From the NCBI GenBank assembly GCA_944326245.1, contig CALVDF010000010.1, forward strand, positions 1-64,000: 64,000 nucleotides of DNA, written 5' to 3'. The position numbers and the translations under genes are program-made. Below, one piece after another: positions 18,528 through 27,444 of the stretch. The notes under the pieces are model-generated. The model did no database searches. It saw only the letters and a list, made by a program, of their open reading frames with translations, and had not been told where the DNA came from. How positions within the stretch are numbered: position 1 is the first letter of the stretch; each line of letters starts with the position of its first letter. The stretch is from an uncultured Bacteroidales bacterium. Lineage in GTDB: Bacteria; Bacteroidota; Bacteroidia; Bacteroidales; UBA932.

Positions 18528-20234
18528 TTACGAAGACACAATTTTTCCATCCTGCTCATTTACCGGCTTTTTTCTGCATGCCATCCGATAATTGCCGGGG
18601 GTACAGCCTATTTCATTGACAAAAGCTTTTGAGAACGCAGAAACCGAACTATAGCCCAGATCTTCGGCCAGCTGCTTGAAAATGACATTGCCGTCCGTTG
18701 CTATCCGTTTTGTAGCCTCCTCTATCCTGAGGGCATCTAGCCATTTGTAGAAAGAACATCCGGCAAAAGCATTGATTGCTTTTGAACAGTATGTGCGGTT
18801 TGAACCTACTTTGTCCGCGACGGCATCCAATGAAGCTCCCTTCTGCATATAATACTTTCCGTCGCGCATGACCTCCTCTATCTTCCTGAACAGTTCCTTT
18901 GAAGGGCTGGTCGTTGCAGCATGGAGCTTTTTCTCCTGCTCCAGCTTCTGTGTGTAATGCCTGTGCTGTTCCACCAGCCGGAGGTATGCAACCCGCTTAC
19001 GGTAATACAGGAGGAAAACAAAAAAGACAACCAGCAATGCCAACACCACAAAGGCAGCCAGTATATTCATCTTATGCCTGAGCCTCTGCTGTTCCAGCTC
19101 GTTCCTGAGTATTTCCTTTTCGAATTCCAGTTCCTGGAGTGAAAGTACGGCCTGATTGAACTCGTATTGTTTCTCCAGGGCTATGCTGTCCTGATAATCA
19201 AACCATTGCCTGTAATACTTCAAGGCATTCCCCTTGTCTCCTGTCTTCCAGAAACAGTCTGCCATCCGTCCGAGCAGGTCCTGCCGGAATTCCATACTCC
19301 CGGTATTCTCGGATATTTCCAACCCTCTGCGGTATTTTTCGTGCGCCCTGTCGTACTGGTCTGTCCTCATCAGGAAATTTCCATACTCCAGAAAGATCTG
19401 CGACATAGTACCGTGATCGGTATACTTTGAATAGGTTACCGCCTCCCTGTAAAGGTTATCCGCAGAAGTACTGTCGTCCATGGCCTCTGCTATCTGCGCA
19501 TACAGGACCTTGATGGGAGAGTACAGGGAATACAGATCATTTTCCCTCGCAATTGTCCATGCCCTGTCCAGACACAAGCTGGCCTCATTGATTTTCCCGA
19601 GAATAAAAAGCATCTGGGACATATTTATCCTGGCGGCACTTTCCACATAACAGTCTTCCATTCCCTGTGATGTCGCCAGGTTCAGTGCCCTTTCGGCATA
19701 CAGATAGCCTTCAGGATTACGCTGCATGTAGAAGATGTTGGCAATATTGAGCAGCATTACAGCCTGATTGCTTATGTTCCCGGACATCTCAGCCCAACGC
19801 AGTCCGTCCAGATAATAGTTCAGGGCAAGAGTATAATCCAATCCCGCGCGCAGGCTGTAACATCCGTACACATTATTGTAGACAACATTGAGAAGAGGGG
19901 ATTCACAATGCCCCATATATCTCCTTGCGACATCAAGATAGGACTTGACCGAATCAGTATTGTCTGCGAACATCCACGACTGCGCGGCAAAGACACATGC
20001 CGACAGGAGTTTCAGTGTATCCCCTTCGGCCAAAGCCTCCCTCATCATCGGACCTGCGAGGGAAATCACCGAGTCATTATTGCCTGATGTCGTAAAATCA
20101 CTGAACAGACTGGCCACGGAATCGACATACCTGTCTTCGCATGACGGGTCATGATGCAGCCCCGCCATATTTCCGGAGCAGGACAACAACAGGAGAACAC
20201 CAAACAGATAACATCTTCTTCCCATAAGTCTCAT
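18528..20234 (-). CDS. Membrane-spanning TPR regulator with AraC-type DNA-binding domain
   Basis: One-component sensor-regulator, 568 aa. An N-terminal hydrophobic signal with LLLSC (possible lipobox) leads to roughly 350 residues of TPR-like helical repeats predicted to be periplasmic. A single transmembrane helix follows at about residues 388-411, then a short coiled linker and an AraC-family helix-turn-helix domain (SLDAVADKVGSNRTYCSKAI, then LAEDLGYSSVSAFSKAF). This layout is known in Bacteroidetes. The ligand and targets are unknown; the BACON lipoprotein gene immediately downstream, with its own promoter, is the obvious candidate. A combined lipid anchor and transmembrane helix would be odd; the N-terminus may simply be a cleaved signal. 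Confidence 0.85.
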   Translation of the reverse strand: MRLMGRRCYLFGVLLLLSCSGNMAGLHHDPSCEDRYVDSVASLFSDFTTSGNNDSVISLAGPMMREALAEGDTLKLLSACVFAAQSWMFADNTDSVKSYLDVARRYMGHCESPLLNVVYNNVYGCYSLRAGLDYTLALNYYLDGLRWAEMSGNISNQAVMLLNIANIFYMQRNPEGYLYAERALNLATSQGMEDCYVESAARINMSQMLFILGKINEASLCLDRAWTIARENDLYSLYSPIKVLYAQIAEAMDDSTSADNLYREAVTYSKYTDHGTMSQIFLEYGNFLMRTDQYDRAHEKYRRGLEISENTGSMEFRQDLLGRMADCFWKTGDKGNALKYYRQWFDYQDSIALEKQYEFNQAVLSLQELEFEKEILRNELEQQRLRHKMNILAAFVVLALLVVFFVFLLYYRKRVAYLRLVEQHRHYTQKLEQEKKLHAATTSPSKELFRKIEEVMRDGKYYMQKGASLDAVADKVGSNRTYCSKAINAFAGCSFYKWLDALRIEEATKRIATDGNVIFKQLAEDLGYSSVSAFSKAFVNEIGCTPGNYRMACRKKPVNEQDGKIVSS

Positions 20235-20265
20235 CTGAGATATGCAAAATCCGGGTCAAAATTAA

Positions 20266-20273
20266 TATTTTTG
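20266..20273 (+). promoter_or_regulatory. Predicted -7 box of the SpoU methyltransferase gene
   Basis: TATTTTTG fits TAnnTTTG and lies 18 bases before the ATG at 20292. No clear -33 TTTG is seen. Confidence 0.5.
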
Positions 20274-20291
20274 CACCATAATTATCAGAAC

Positions 20292-20834
20292 ATGTTTAGG
20301 AAACTGCTGAACAGCGAACTCGGGCGTCCATGCCTTGAACAGTATATACATCTGGATAAAAGTCCGATAACCGTGGTGCTGGACAATGTCCGCAGCCGTC
20401 ACAACATCGGTTCCGCATTCCGTACTTCCGATGCCTTCAGGGCAGAAAGGATCATTCTCTGCGGAATCAGCTCCACACCACCCTCCCCTGAAATCCACAA
20501 ATCGGCCCTCGGGGCAGAATTTTCAGTTGAATGGTCTTACCGTGAAAGTACGGTGGAAGCAATAAAGGAACTCAAGGCAGCCGGATATACAGTCATCGGG
20601 GTAGAACAGACAGAAAACTCCATATCATCAGACGCGTTCCTCAACGGGGACATGAAACTGGAAAAGGATAAAAAATATGCCGTGATCTTCGGAAACGAAG
20701 TTCACGGCATATCTCAGGATGCTGTAGACCTGTGCGACATAACCCTGGAAATTCCGCAATGGGGGACCAAACATTCACTGAACGTATCGGTCGCAATCGG
20801 AATAGTCCTGTATACCCTGACCCCAAGGGGTTAG
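20292..20834 (+). CDS. SpoU/TrmH-family RNA 2'-O-methyltransferase
   Basis: SPOUT methyltransferase acting on tRNA or rRNA ribose, about 180 aa. The three family motifs are present: LDNVRSRHNIGSAFRTSDAF (motif 1), YAVIFGNEVHGIS (motif 2) and IPQWGTKHSLNVSVAIGIV (motif 3, SAM-binding knot). The frame is open further upstream to 20151, but that part overlaps the divergent TPR/AraC gene and lacks domain character, so the start is the ATG at 20292. It has only the catalytic domain, like TrmL/TrmH; the RNA target is not deducible. Its 3' end overlaps the convergent TPR gene by 4 bases. Confidence 0.9.
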   Translation: MFRKLLNSELGRPCLEQYIHLDKSPITVVLDNVRSRHNIGSAFRTSDAFRAERIILCGISSTPPSPEIHKSALGAEFSVEWSYRESTVEAIKELKAAGYTVIGVEQTENSISSDAFLNGDMKLEKDKKYAVIFGNEVHGISQDAVDLCDITLEIPQWGTKHSLNVSVAIGIVLYTLTPRG

Positions 20835-21112
20835 GGATTCATAAGATCCACGTTGACAAAATGAAGTATGTCGTAGATTGACTCTATGGCAGCCGCTGCG
20901 GGTCCCTCAGGCTCAATAAGCTTGGCCCGGTTGTATGCATTGATTGCATCTCCCCACAGCTCATGCCTGCGGTAAATGCCTCCAAGCAGGAACCATGCCC
21001 TGGCATTCTCAGGTTCCCCCTCCAACAGCCGCTCCAGTTCATCCCTGGCATCGTTCAGATGCCCGGATGCCACCAGTTTCTCTATCTCGGTAATGGTAGT
21101 CATGATTTCCAT
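20831..21112 (-). CDS. Small TPR protein
   Basis: A protein of about 93 aa with at least two tetratricopeptide repeats (ARAWFLLGGIYRRHELWGDA and the helices on either side). No enzyme motif or signal peptide. The best start is the ATG at 21112, one base past the rnfA stop, rather than the ATG at 21127 inside rnfA. Last gene of the rnf operon. TPR proteins usually hold protein partners, so an assembly or scaffold role for Rnf is possible but unproven. Confidence 0.8.
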   Translation of the reverse strand: MEIMTTITEIEKLVASGHLNDARDELERLLEGEPENARAWFLLGGIYRRHELWGDAINAYNRAKLIEPEGPAAAAIESIYDILHFVNVDLMNP

Positions 21113-21113
21113 T

Positions 21114-21713
21114 CTAAACAAGTCCACTGAAACCCATGAAAGCCATGGCCAGAATTCCGGCCGTTATCAGGGCTATCGGAGTTCCCCTGAAAGCCTTCGG
21201 CACGGATACCAGCTCCAGCTGCTCACGGATACCGGCAAAAAGTATCATAGCCACACCGAAGCCCAAGGCACTCGCAGCCGCATATACGACACTTTCGCCA
21301 AGGTTGAGAAGATGGGCCTCTCCACCGAAGGTAAATTCTTTGGTTACCACGCTTATGGCTACGCCAAGCACGGTACAGTTGGTGGTTATCAACGGAAGGA
21401 AGATGCCCAATGCCTGGTACAGTGACGGGGATATCTTTTTGAGAATGATCTCAACCATCTGGACCAGTGCCGCTATGACCAGAATGAAGACAATCGTCTT
21501 CATGAATTCTATTCCCAGAGGTACCAGCACATAATAATGCAGAAGATAAGTGACAAGAGTGGCAAGGGTTATGACAAATACCACTGCAGCCGACATGCCG
21601 GTAGCAGTCCCTACCTTGTTGGATACACCCAGGAAAGGGCAGATGCCCAGAAACTGGGCCAGTACGATATTGTTGACGAATACCGCCGATATGATTATTA
21701 TCAGATATTCCAT
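21114..21713 (-). CDS. rnfA: Rnf complex subunit A
   Basis: Integral membrane subunit of the ion-pumping ferredoxin:NAD oxidoreductase. 199 aa with six predicted helices, beginning [29 protein letters not shown], where the conserved Cys is thought to help bind a membrane iron-sulfur centre, and a matching TTNCTVLGV segment in mid-protein (the two half-repeats of this family). Follows rnfE by 12 bases. Confidence 0.96.
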   Translation of the reverse strand: MEYLIIIISAVFVNNIVLAQFLGICPFLGVSNKVGTATGMSAAVVFVITLATLVTYLLHYYVLVPLGIEFMKTIVFILVIAALVQMVEIILKKISPSLYQALGIFLPLITTNCTVLGVAISVVTKEFTFGGEAHLLNLGESVVYAAASALGFGVAMILFAGIREQLELVSVPKAFRGTPIALITAGILAMAFMGFSGLV

Positions 21714-21725
21714 AACTTCCGTATT

Positions 21726-22313
21726 TTAAGCCTTTTTGTCAGTGAGTTTTCTGAACAGCACCATAAGGTATCCCAGCACAAGGAATCCTCCGGGAGCCAG
21801 AACAAAAGCCAGCATGCCGTCACTTTCAGAAAGTTTCATGCCGAAGAACGACAGGCTGCCCAGCAGTTCGCGTACCATGCCTATGACTGTAAGGGCAAGT
21901 GTAAATCCCAGACCTATACCTATTCCGTCCAAAGCCGAGTCCGCAGGAGTGTTCTTGTTGGCGAAGGCTTCCGCACGGCCCAGAATTATGCAGTTCACCA
22001 CAATGAGAGGGATGAACAGACCGAGTGCCGCATACAGGTCCGGTACGTATGCCTGCATAAGCAGTTCGAGAACAGTTACGAAAGATGCTATTATCACTAT
22101 GTAGGCCGGAATCCTGACTTTATCCGGAATCATCTTGGCCAACAGCGAGATGAATACATTGGACAGAATCAGTACAAAGGTAGTGGCCAGTCCCATTCCC
22201 ATACCGTTGACAGCGGATGTAGTGGTACCGATGGTGGGGCACATGCCCAGCACCAGAATAAAGGTAGGATTGTCCTTTACTATTCCGTTGGCTATAATTC
22301 TCAGTTTACTCAT
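21726..22313 (-). CDS. rnfE: Rnf complex subunit E
   Basis: Membrane subunit homologous to RnfA (about 195 aa, six helices). It has the paired motifs LGMCPTIGTTTSA and VVNCIILGRAEAF, each with the conserved Cys. The start is the ATG at 22313 (MSKLRIIANG); a TTG three codons earlier lies next to the rnfG stop and is less likely. Confidence 0.96.
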   Translation of the reverse strand: MSKLRIIANGIVKDNPTFILVLGMCPTIGTTTSAVNGMGMGLATTFVLILSNVFISLLAKMIPDKVRIPAYIVIIASFVTVLELLMQAYVPDLYAALGLFIPLIVVNCIILGRAEAFANKNTPADSALDGIGIGLGFTLALTVIGMVRELLGSLSFFGMKLSESDGMLAFVLAPGGFLVLGYLMVLFRKLTDKKA

Positions 22314-22322
22314 ATTCAGCAA

Positions 22323-22898
22323 TTATTTTGATGAGTTGACAATTTGCCCGAATACCCGGTAAGCCCTGTCTACCGCATCACAGTATGCTCTGGAAGTTAT
22401 GGTAGACGCGGTTATGGCATCCACGTCCCCTCCGTCCTTGGTTACTGCCAGACGGTAGGATGCCGGATTCTTGCCTACAAACTGGGACGAGAACGTCGGG
22501 TCTGTCATCTTGGCCCCCAAGCCAGGTGTCTCGGAGTGGGAAATCACGGAAGTACCTACGATGTTGCCGTCCATGTCAAAACCTACCATGACATTGATTC
22601 TGCCGCTGAACCCCTTTGATGTAAAAGACTCCACGGCATATCCGACCGTTTTGCCGTCCTTTTTGGCAGGATACACCGTTACGGCATCACCGTCCAGGTC
22701 AACGGTGAGCTTTTCGGCAGACGGCTCATTGTCAAACTCAGGAGTTACAAGTGAAATGGCATTGTTGGTCTTCTTGACCACTTCCTGGTTGATCTTGTCC
22801 AGGGTAAGGACGTATACTCCTCCGAGCAGGGCTGAGCATACCAGACATACCAGGAAAAGGCAGAGGGCCATGCTGCGGAGAGTGGATTCTTTACGCAT
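22323..22898 (-). CDS. rnfG: Rnf complex subunit G (FMN-binding)
   Basis: Periplasm-facing flavoprotein subunit, 191 aa, with one N-terminal transmembrane helix and an FMN-binding domain. The attachment site reads DAITASTITSRA, so the threonine expected to carry covalent FMN (added by ApbE) is present, although the usual SGAT is TAST. Its start overlaps the end of rnfD by 8 bases. Confidence 0.95.
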   Translation of the reverse strand: MRKESTLRSMALCLFLVCLVCSALLGGVYVLTLDKINQEVVKKTNNAISLVTPEFDNEPSAEKLTVDLDGDAVTVYPAKKDGKTVGYAVESFTSKGFSGRINVMVGFDMDGNIVGTSVISHSETPGLGAKMTDPTFSSQFVGKNPASYRLAVTKDGGDVDAITASTITSRAYCDAVDRAYRVFGQIVNSSK

Positions 22899-23895
22899 GT
22901 TTAGCCTCCTTCCCGAACCTTGCGGGCTTTATGTATTTGTTTAGCAGTGGTACTATGGAGTTCATTATAAGTATGGCGAACGAGACTCCTTCAGGATATG
23001 ACCCGAAATAGCGGATAAGTACCGTGAGCAGGCCTATCCCTACGCCATATATTACCATTCCTTTGGAAGACATGGGCGAAGTCACGTAATCGGTAGCCAT
23101 GAAGATGGAACCGAGCAGAAGCCCTCCGGTCAGGATATTGAACACAGGATCAGTGTACTGCGATGGATCTGCGAGCCAGAATATACCGGACACTACGGCG
23201 ACTGTCAGTATGATGGAAACAGGAATGTGCGGACGGATGACCCTACGGGCCAGCAGATAGACAAATCCTATTATCAGAGCCAGCGCCGAAGCCTCGCCTG
23301 CCGAACCGCCTGCCCTGGCAAACAACATCTGACCGTATGTCAGATCCGGGTTCGCGGCCATGATCTGGTCAACTGTCAGCCCCTGGGCAAGTCCCTCCTT
23401 GACAAGGGCCAGCGGTGTAGCACCGGAAACGGCATCCACACCGGGGCGGAAAATGGATTGCGGGACGGTCCAGTCCGTCATGATCACCGGAAATGACACG
23501 AGCAGGAAGACACGTCCGACCAGGGCGGGGTTGAAAATATTGTGTCCAAGGCCTCCGAACGTCATCTTGGCGATGCCGATTGCTGCAACCGAGCCTATGA
23601 CGGCAATCCACCATGGAGCTGTCGGAGGAAGATTGAGTGCCAGCAACACACCTGTTACGACTGCCGACAGATCCGAGACGGTAGGCTGCCGGCGAAGCAG
23701 GTATTTCTGGACGACATACTCCAGAGCCACACAGACAAGCACCGACACCAGCAGAAGCCGGATGGCACTCAGGCCGAAGAAATATACGGCCACAAGCATT
23801 GACGGAGCCAGGGCAATGATAACATCCAGCATTATCTTCCTGGTGCTCTCATTGCCATGTACGTGCGGTGCGGGAGAAACTATCAGCTTTCTCAT
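22891..23895 (-). CDS. rnfD: Rnf complex subunit D
   Basis: Polytopic membrane subunit (334 aa, related to NqrB) carrying a second covalently bound FMN. The attachment motif DAVSGATPLA is intact. It follows rnfC by 21 bases, the largest gap in this operon. Confidence 0.96.
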   Translation of the reverse strand: MRKLIVSPAPHVHGNESTRKIMLDVIIALAPSMLVAVYFFGLSAIRLLLVSVLVCVALEYVVQKYLLRRQPTVSDLSAVVTGVLLALNLPPTAPWWIAVIGSVAAIGIAKMTFGGLGHNIFNPALVGRVFLLVSFPVIMTDWTVPQSIFRPGVDAVSGATPLALVKEGLAQGLTVDQIMAANPDLTYGQMLFARAGGSAGEASALALIIGFVYLLARRVIRPHIPVSIILTVAVVSGIFWLADPSQYTDPVFNILTGGLLLGSIFMATDYVTSPMSSKGMVIYGVGIGLLTVLIRYFGSYPEGVSFAILIMNSIVPLLNKYIKPARFGKEAKHA

Positions 23896-23916
23896 ATATC
23901 TAAAATGTTTAATCGG

Positions 23917-25254
23917 TTACTTTTTGGGACGGCTGCGCATTATCTTCATGACATCTGCCTTGCCGGTCCTGATATAGTCCAGCAGAGGTATGTATGCAGG
24001 ACATGTAAACATGCAGCATCCGCACTCTATGCAGTCATATACTTTGTTTGCCTCAAGCTCTTCCATCCTGCCTGCACGGGAGAGCTTGTTGAGCAGGTAC
24101 GGCTCCAGTCCCATGGGACAGGCCTGTACACACTTGCCGCAACGGATACATTCTCCCTCCGCACGGCGCCTGGTCTGATCCTCGGTTAGAAGAAGAAGCG
24201 AAGAAGTGCTCTTTACGGTAGCCGCCGCCATGTTGGAGACAGCCTTGCCCATCATGGGACCTCCGCTTATGATCTTGGCGGCAGTGTCCGGCACCCCGCC
24301 CACATAATCCAGAATACGGTCAAACGTGGTTCCGGTGCGTACCAGGAAATTGTGCTGCACGGACAGGCATTCTCCGGTGACAGTCATCACTCCCTCGAAC
24401 AACGGCTTGTTCTTCTGCACTGCCTCGTATACTGCAAAGGATGTACCCACGTTCTGAACCACAACTCCTGTATCTATAGGCAGTCCCATAGAGGGGACCT
24501 TACGCCCGGTAACTGCATCTATAAGCTGCTTTTCACCTCCCTGAGGGTATTTTTTCTTCAGAGGTACGACTTCTATCTCTGAATACGAGGATTCCGTAAG
24601 TCTACGCATGGCCTCTATGGCCGCCGGCTTGTTGTCCTCTATTCCGATATAGCCCTTGACAACTCCAAGAGCCTTCATCATGATCCTGGCTCCGAGCAGA
24701 ACTTCTTCAGTATGCTCCACCATCAGACGGTAGTCTGAAGTGAGATACGGCTCGCATTCGGCCCCGTTGATGATAAGGAATTCGGCCTTCTTGCCGGGAG
24801 GCGGGGACAGCTTGACATGCGTAGGGAAGGAAGCACCTCCCAGACCCACTACTCCGCAATCGGCTATCCTCTTTATTATCTCCGCAGGAGACAGCGATAT
24901 TTCCCTTACTATATCCGCAGTACGGTCTATCGATTCCTCCCACTCGTCCCCTTCCACATCGATGACAATATGCATGGCCGGATTGCCGGCCAGATCGGCA
25001 TATGGCCCTACGGATGCTACGGTACCGCTCACAGGACTGTGGATATTGGCCGATATGAAACCGGCCGAAGCCCCGATGAGCTGTCCTGTCTTCACCTTGT
25101 CCCCTTTCTGCACCAGAGGCTTTGCCGGTGCCCCCAGATGCTGGGACATGGAAATGTACATCCTCTCAGGCAGAGGGAATGTCTCTATCTCTGAGTCGGC
25201 TGATATCTTGCAGTCATTCGGGTGGACACCACCCATTGAAAATGTACGTCTCAT
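23917..25254 (-). CDS. rnfC: Rnf complex subunit C (NADH/ferredoxin-binding)
   Basis: Peripheral subunit holding the NADH and flavin site and two [4Fe-4S] clusters; 445 aa. It has an N-terminal barrel-sandwich region (PLVQKGDKVKTGQLIG), the nucleotide-binding GGASFPTHVK and INGAECEPY motifs, and the ferredoxin motifs CIRCGKCVQACPMG and CIECGCCMFTCPAY near the C-terminus. Confidence 0.97.
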   Translation of the reverse strand: MRRTFSMGGVHPNDCKISADSEIETFPLPERMYISMSQHLGAPAKPLVQKGDKVKTGQLIGASAGFISANIHSPVSGTVASVGPYADLAGNPAMHIVIDVEGDEWEESIDRTADIVREISLSPAEIIKRIADCGVVGLGGASFPTHVKLSPPPGKKAEFLIINGAECEPYLTSDYRLMVEHTEEVLLGARIMMKALGVVKGYIGIEDNKPAAIEAMRRLTESSYSEIEVVPLKKKYPQGGEKQLIDAVTGRKVPSMGLPIDTGVVVQNVGTSFAVYEAVQKNKPLFEGVMTVTGECLSVQHNFLVRTGTTFDRILDYVGGVPDTAAKIISGGPMMGKAVSNMAAATVKSTSSLLLLTEDQTRRRAEGECIRCGKCVQACPMGLEPYLLNKLSRAGRMEELEANKVYDCIECGCCMFTCPAYIPLLDYIRTGKADVMKIMRSRPKK

Positions 25255-25258
25255 GCTG

Positions 25259-26140
25259 TTATTCTTTATGGTTTTCTACTGCTTCCGCAACTGGTGCCGA
25301 GACAGGGGCGGCCGCCGGTTTCTCAGGGAAGTTGACGGCATGGATGGCACCCGTAGGACACTCGGCCACACATTTGCGGCACAGCTTGCATTTGTTGAAA
25401 TCGATATAGGCCAGATTGTTCTCGACGGTAATGGCTCCGAAAGGACATGCCTTCGCACATTTGCCGCATCCGATGCAGGCGGCGGTACATGCCTTGCGGG
25501 CAATACCCCCCTTGTCCTGATTCATGCACGATACATAGACCCTGCGGTTTTTCGGGCCCTTGTTGCGAAGCTCGATTATACCTTTGGGGCAAGCCTTCAC
25601 ACAGGCTCCGCATGCCGTACATTTGTCTTCAGACACCTCAGGGATGAGAGTCTCCGGATTAACCTTGATGGCATCGAAACGGCACGCCTTTTCGCAGTCG
25701 CCTCCACCGAGGCATCCATAGCGGCATGCTGTATCACCGCTGTACAGCGAACCCATGATGCGACAAGAGACCGAGCCGTCGTATTCGCTGGTCCTCACCC
25801 TGTTTGCACAGGTACCGTTGCACCTTACCACAGCCACCATAGGAGCCTTTTCCTCTGCGGCCACTCCCAGATGAGCCGCGACTTTCTGCATGACGGCGTT
25901 GCCTCCCACCGGACAGAATTTCCCTTCAAGGGACCTGGACTTTACACAAGCCTCGGCAAAGGCACGGCAGCCTGCAAATCCGCAGCCGCCGCAATTGGCA
26001 CCGGGCATGGTGGCCTCGACCACATCGATGAGTGGATCCTCCACCACCTTGAACTTCTTGGCAACCAGAAACAGGACTATGGCCAGAAGCAATCCAAGAA
26101 CACTAAGCGTGACGACAGTAAAAATAAATGTTGTACCCAT
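25259..26140 (-). CDS. rnfB: Rnf complex subunit B (ferredoxin)
   Basis: Electron-entry subunit, 293 aa: an N-terminal membrane anchor, the CGGCGFAGC cluster motif, then several 4Fe-4S motifs (CTACGACVKACPKG, CIGCGKCAKACPFG, CKLCRKCVAECPTG). The Ala/Pro-rich C-terminus looks unstructured. First of the six rnf genes; rseC precedes it by 6 bases, the usual Bacteroidetes order B-C-D-G-E-A. Confidence 0.97.
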   Translation of the reverse strand: MGTTFIFTVVTLSVLGLLLAIVLFLVAKKFKVVEDPLIDVVEATMPGANCGGCGFAGCRAFAEACVKSRSLEGKFCPVGGNAVMQKVAAHLGVAAEEKAPMVAVVRCNGTCANRVRTSEYDGSVSCRIMGSLYSGDTACRYGCLGGGDCEKACRFDAIKVNPETLIPEVSEDKCTACGACVKACPKGIIELRNKGPKNRRVYVSCMNQDKGGIARKACTAACIGCGKCAKACPFGAITVENNLAYIDFNKCKLCRKCVAECPTGAIHAVNFPEKPAAAPVSAPVAEAVENHKE

Positions 26141-26146
26141 CTGTTG

Positions 26147-26581
26147 TTAATTGTTTATCTTTTCTACTGTAAAAACGAAACCGCTGTTGAGCCTGTCCCT
26201 GAACTGAGCCAGCACCAGGTAATAAAGGGCGACGAAACCCAATGCTCCAAGTCCCGCCACAAGCTCATTCTCAAAAAACATTGGCAAAGTTAATAATAAA
26301 ACCAATAAAATGAACAACGGAATAAGATATGCAATAAAAACTGCCTTGAATCCCTGTCCCTGACGGATAATGACATTGACGCTGTCTCCCGGCACGATAC
26401 TGCCGTCATCATCCCTGCGTACGGTTATCACACGGCTTTCGCCGGCAGAAGCCCCGCAGACAGATTTTGCATGACAGGCGGCACAGGCTGTCTGCGCCAG
26501 TATCTCTACCTTGGTCTGTACAGGACCGACGGATATCACCCGTCCCTCATGCCTGATTACCGATGGCTGTTGACTTTTCAT
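26147..26581 (-). CDS. rseC: RseC/MucC-family protein
   Basis: Membrane protein of 144 aa with the family's N-terminal Cys motif (CAACHAKSVCG) and two transmembrane helices. In proteobacteria RseC affects sigma-E signalling and SoxR reduction; in Bacteroidetes it is regularly encoded before rnfB, suggesting an accessory role for Rnf. Its start overlaps the stop of the DUF3108 gene by 4 bases. Confidence 0.88.
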   Translation of the reverse strand: MKSQQPSVIRHEGRVISVGPVQTKVEILAQTACAACHAKSVCGASAGESRVITVRRDDDGSIVPGDSVNVIIRQGQGFKAVFIAYLIPLFILLVLLLTLPMFFENELVAGLGALGFVALYYLVLAQFRDRLNSGFVFTVEKINN

Positions 26582-27444
26582 TTTTTCTTGTTTTTTACTA
26601 CTTTACATTCCTCCAGAGGATAACGCAGTCCCTCCCACCGGGAGATTCTGCCGCACACCGATCCGACTATTACAGGAGCTTCGAAGAACAGAGGCACCCT
26701 GTTCATGTCGTCCGACACCCATATCAGCATCTCCTGTTTCCCGGTGAAGACTTCCCCTGCCACCACCTTCGCTGCAAACTTCATGGTCCTGAAGACACCC
26801 AGCCCGGGTATGCGCTTGTTCTCCCTGCCTATGTACCGGAAATATATATCGAATATTTCCTCGTCGACCGCAAAGGAAACCGGATTGTTCACACCCTGTT
26901 CCAATGCCTCCAGATCCATGTTGCGGGCATTGTAGAAAAGGGTAAGGATATCAAATGTGCACCTGTGTCCCGGCAACAGCGTGTCTATGGTCCTGTCTGT
27001 CTTGACCACTTTCGCTTCTATGGCGTGGGTGCTGTCATCCCAACTGTAGTAATTGCGGATGGTATATTTGCCCTCATGGATGTCGCGGTGGAAGTACACA
27101 GGCTGTACACTGTCCTCATAGAACACCGACTCGTACCTGTCCCGCACGGGGAAAAACGCATCCCAGAACCGGTAAGTGCTGCCTGAAGCCACAGGATGCA
27201 GCAGACGGCGGCCGTCACGATCCCCACCGTCGGTCAGACATACTTCGGCCTCCCCCACATCCGTACGTATACCCAGGCACCGGTAGTGAATGATATAGGA
27301 AAGGCGTTCCCCCTGCCGGAAAGCATGCTCTACGGCAAGATCCGGATGCACCGGAAAGCACTGGGCCCCAAGCGGCCGGCTCCATACAGCGAGCAGGAGC
27401 AGCACCACAGAGGGCAGGACCATATTTCTAGAAATCCTGATCAA
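26578..27444 (-). CDS. DUF3108-domain secreted protein
   Basis: A 288-residue protein with a signal peptide (VVLLLLAVWSRPLGAQ) and the DUF3108 pattern: FRQGERLSYIIHY at the start of the mature part, then beta-strand repeats with the DGGDRDG and IFDIYFRYIGRE segments. Probably periplasmic; the family's function is unknown. Its 5' end overlaps the dnaB 3' end by 17 bases, so it is co-transcribed with replication and Rnf genes. Confidence 0.8.
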   Translation of the reverse strand: MIRISRNMVLPSVVLLLLAVWSRPLGAQCFPVHPDLAVEHAFRQGERLSYIIHYRCLGIRTDVGEAEVCLTDGGDRDGRRLLHPVASGSTYRFWDAFFPVRDRYESVFYEDSVQPVYFHRDIHEGKYTIRNYYSWDDSTHAIEAKVVKTDRTIDTLLPGHRCTFDILTLFYNARNMDLEALEQGVNNPVSFAVDEEIFDIYFRYIGRENKRIPGLGVFRTMKFAAKVVAGEVFTGKQEMLIWVSDDMNRVPLFFEAPVIVGSVCGRISRWEGLRYPLEECKVVKNKKK

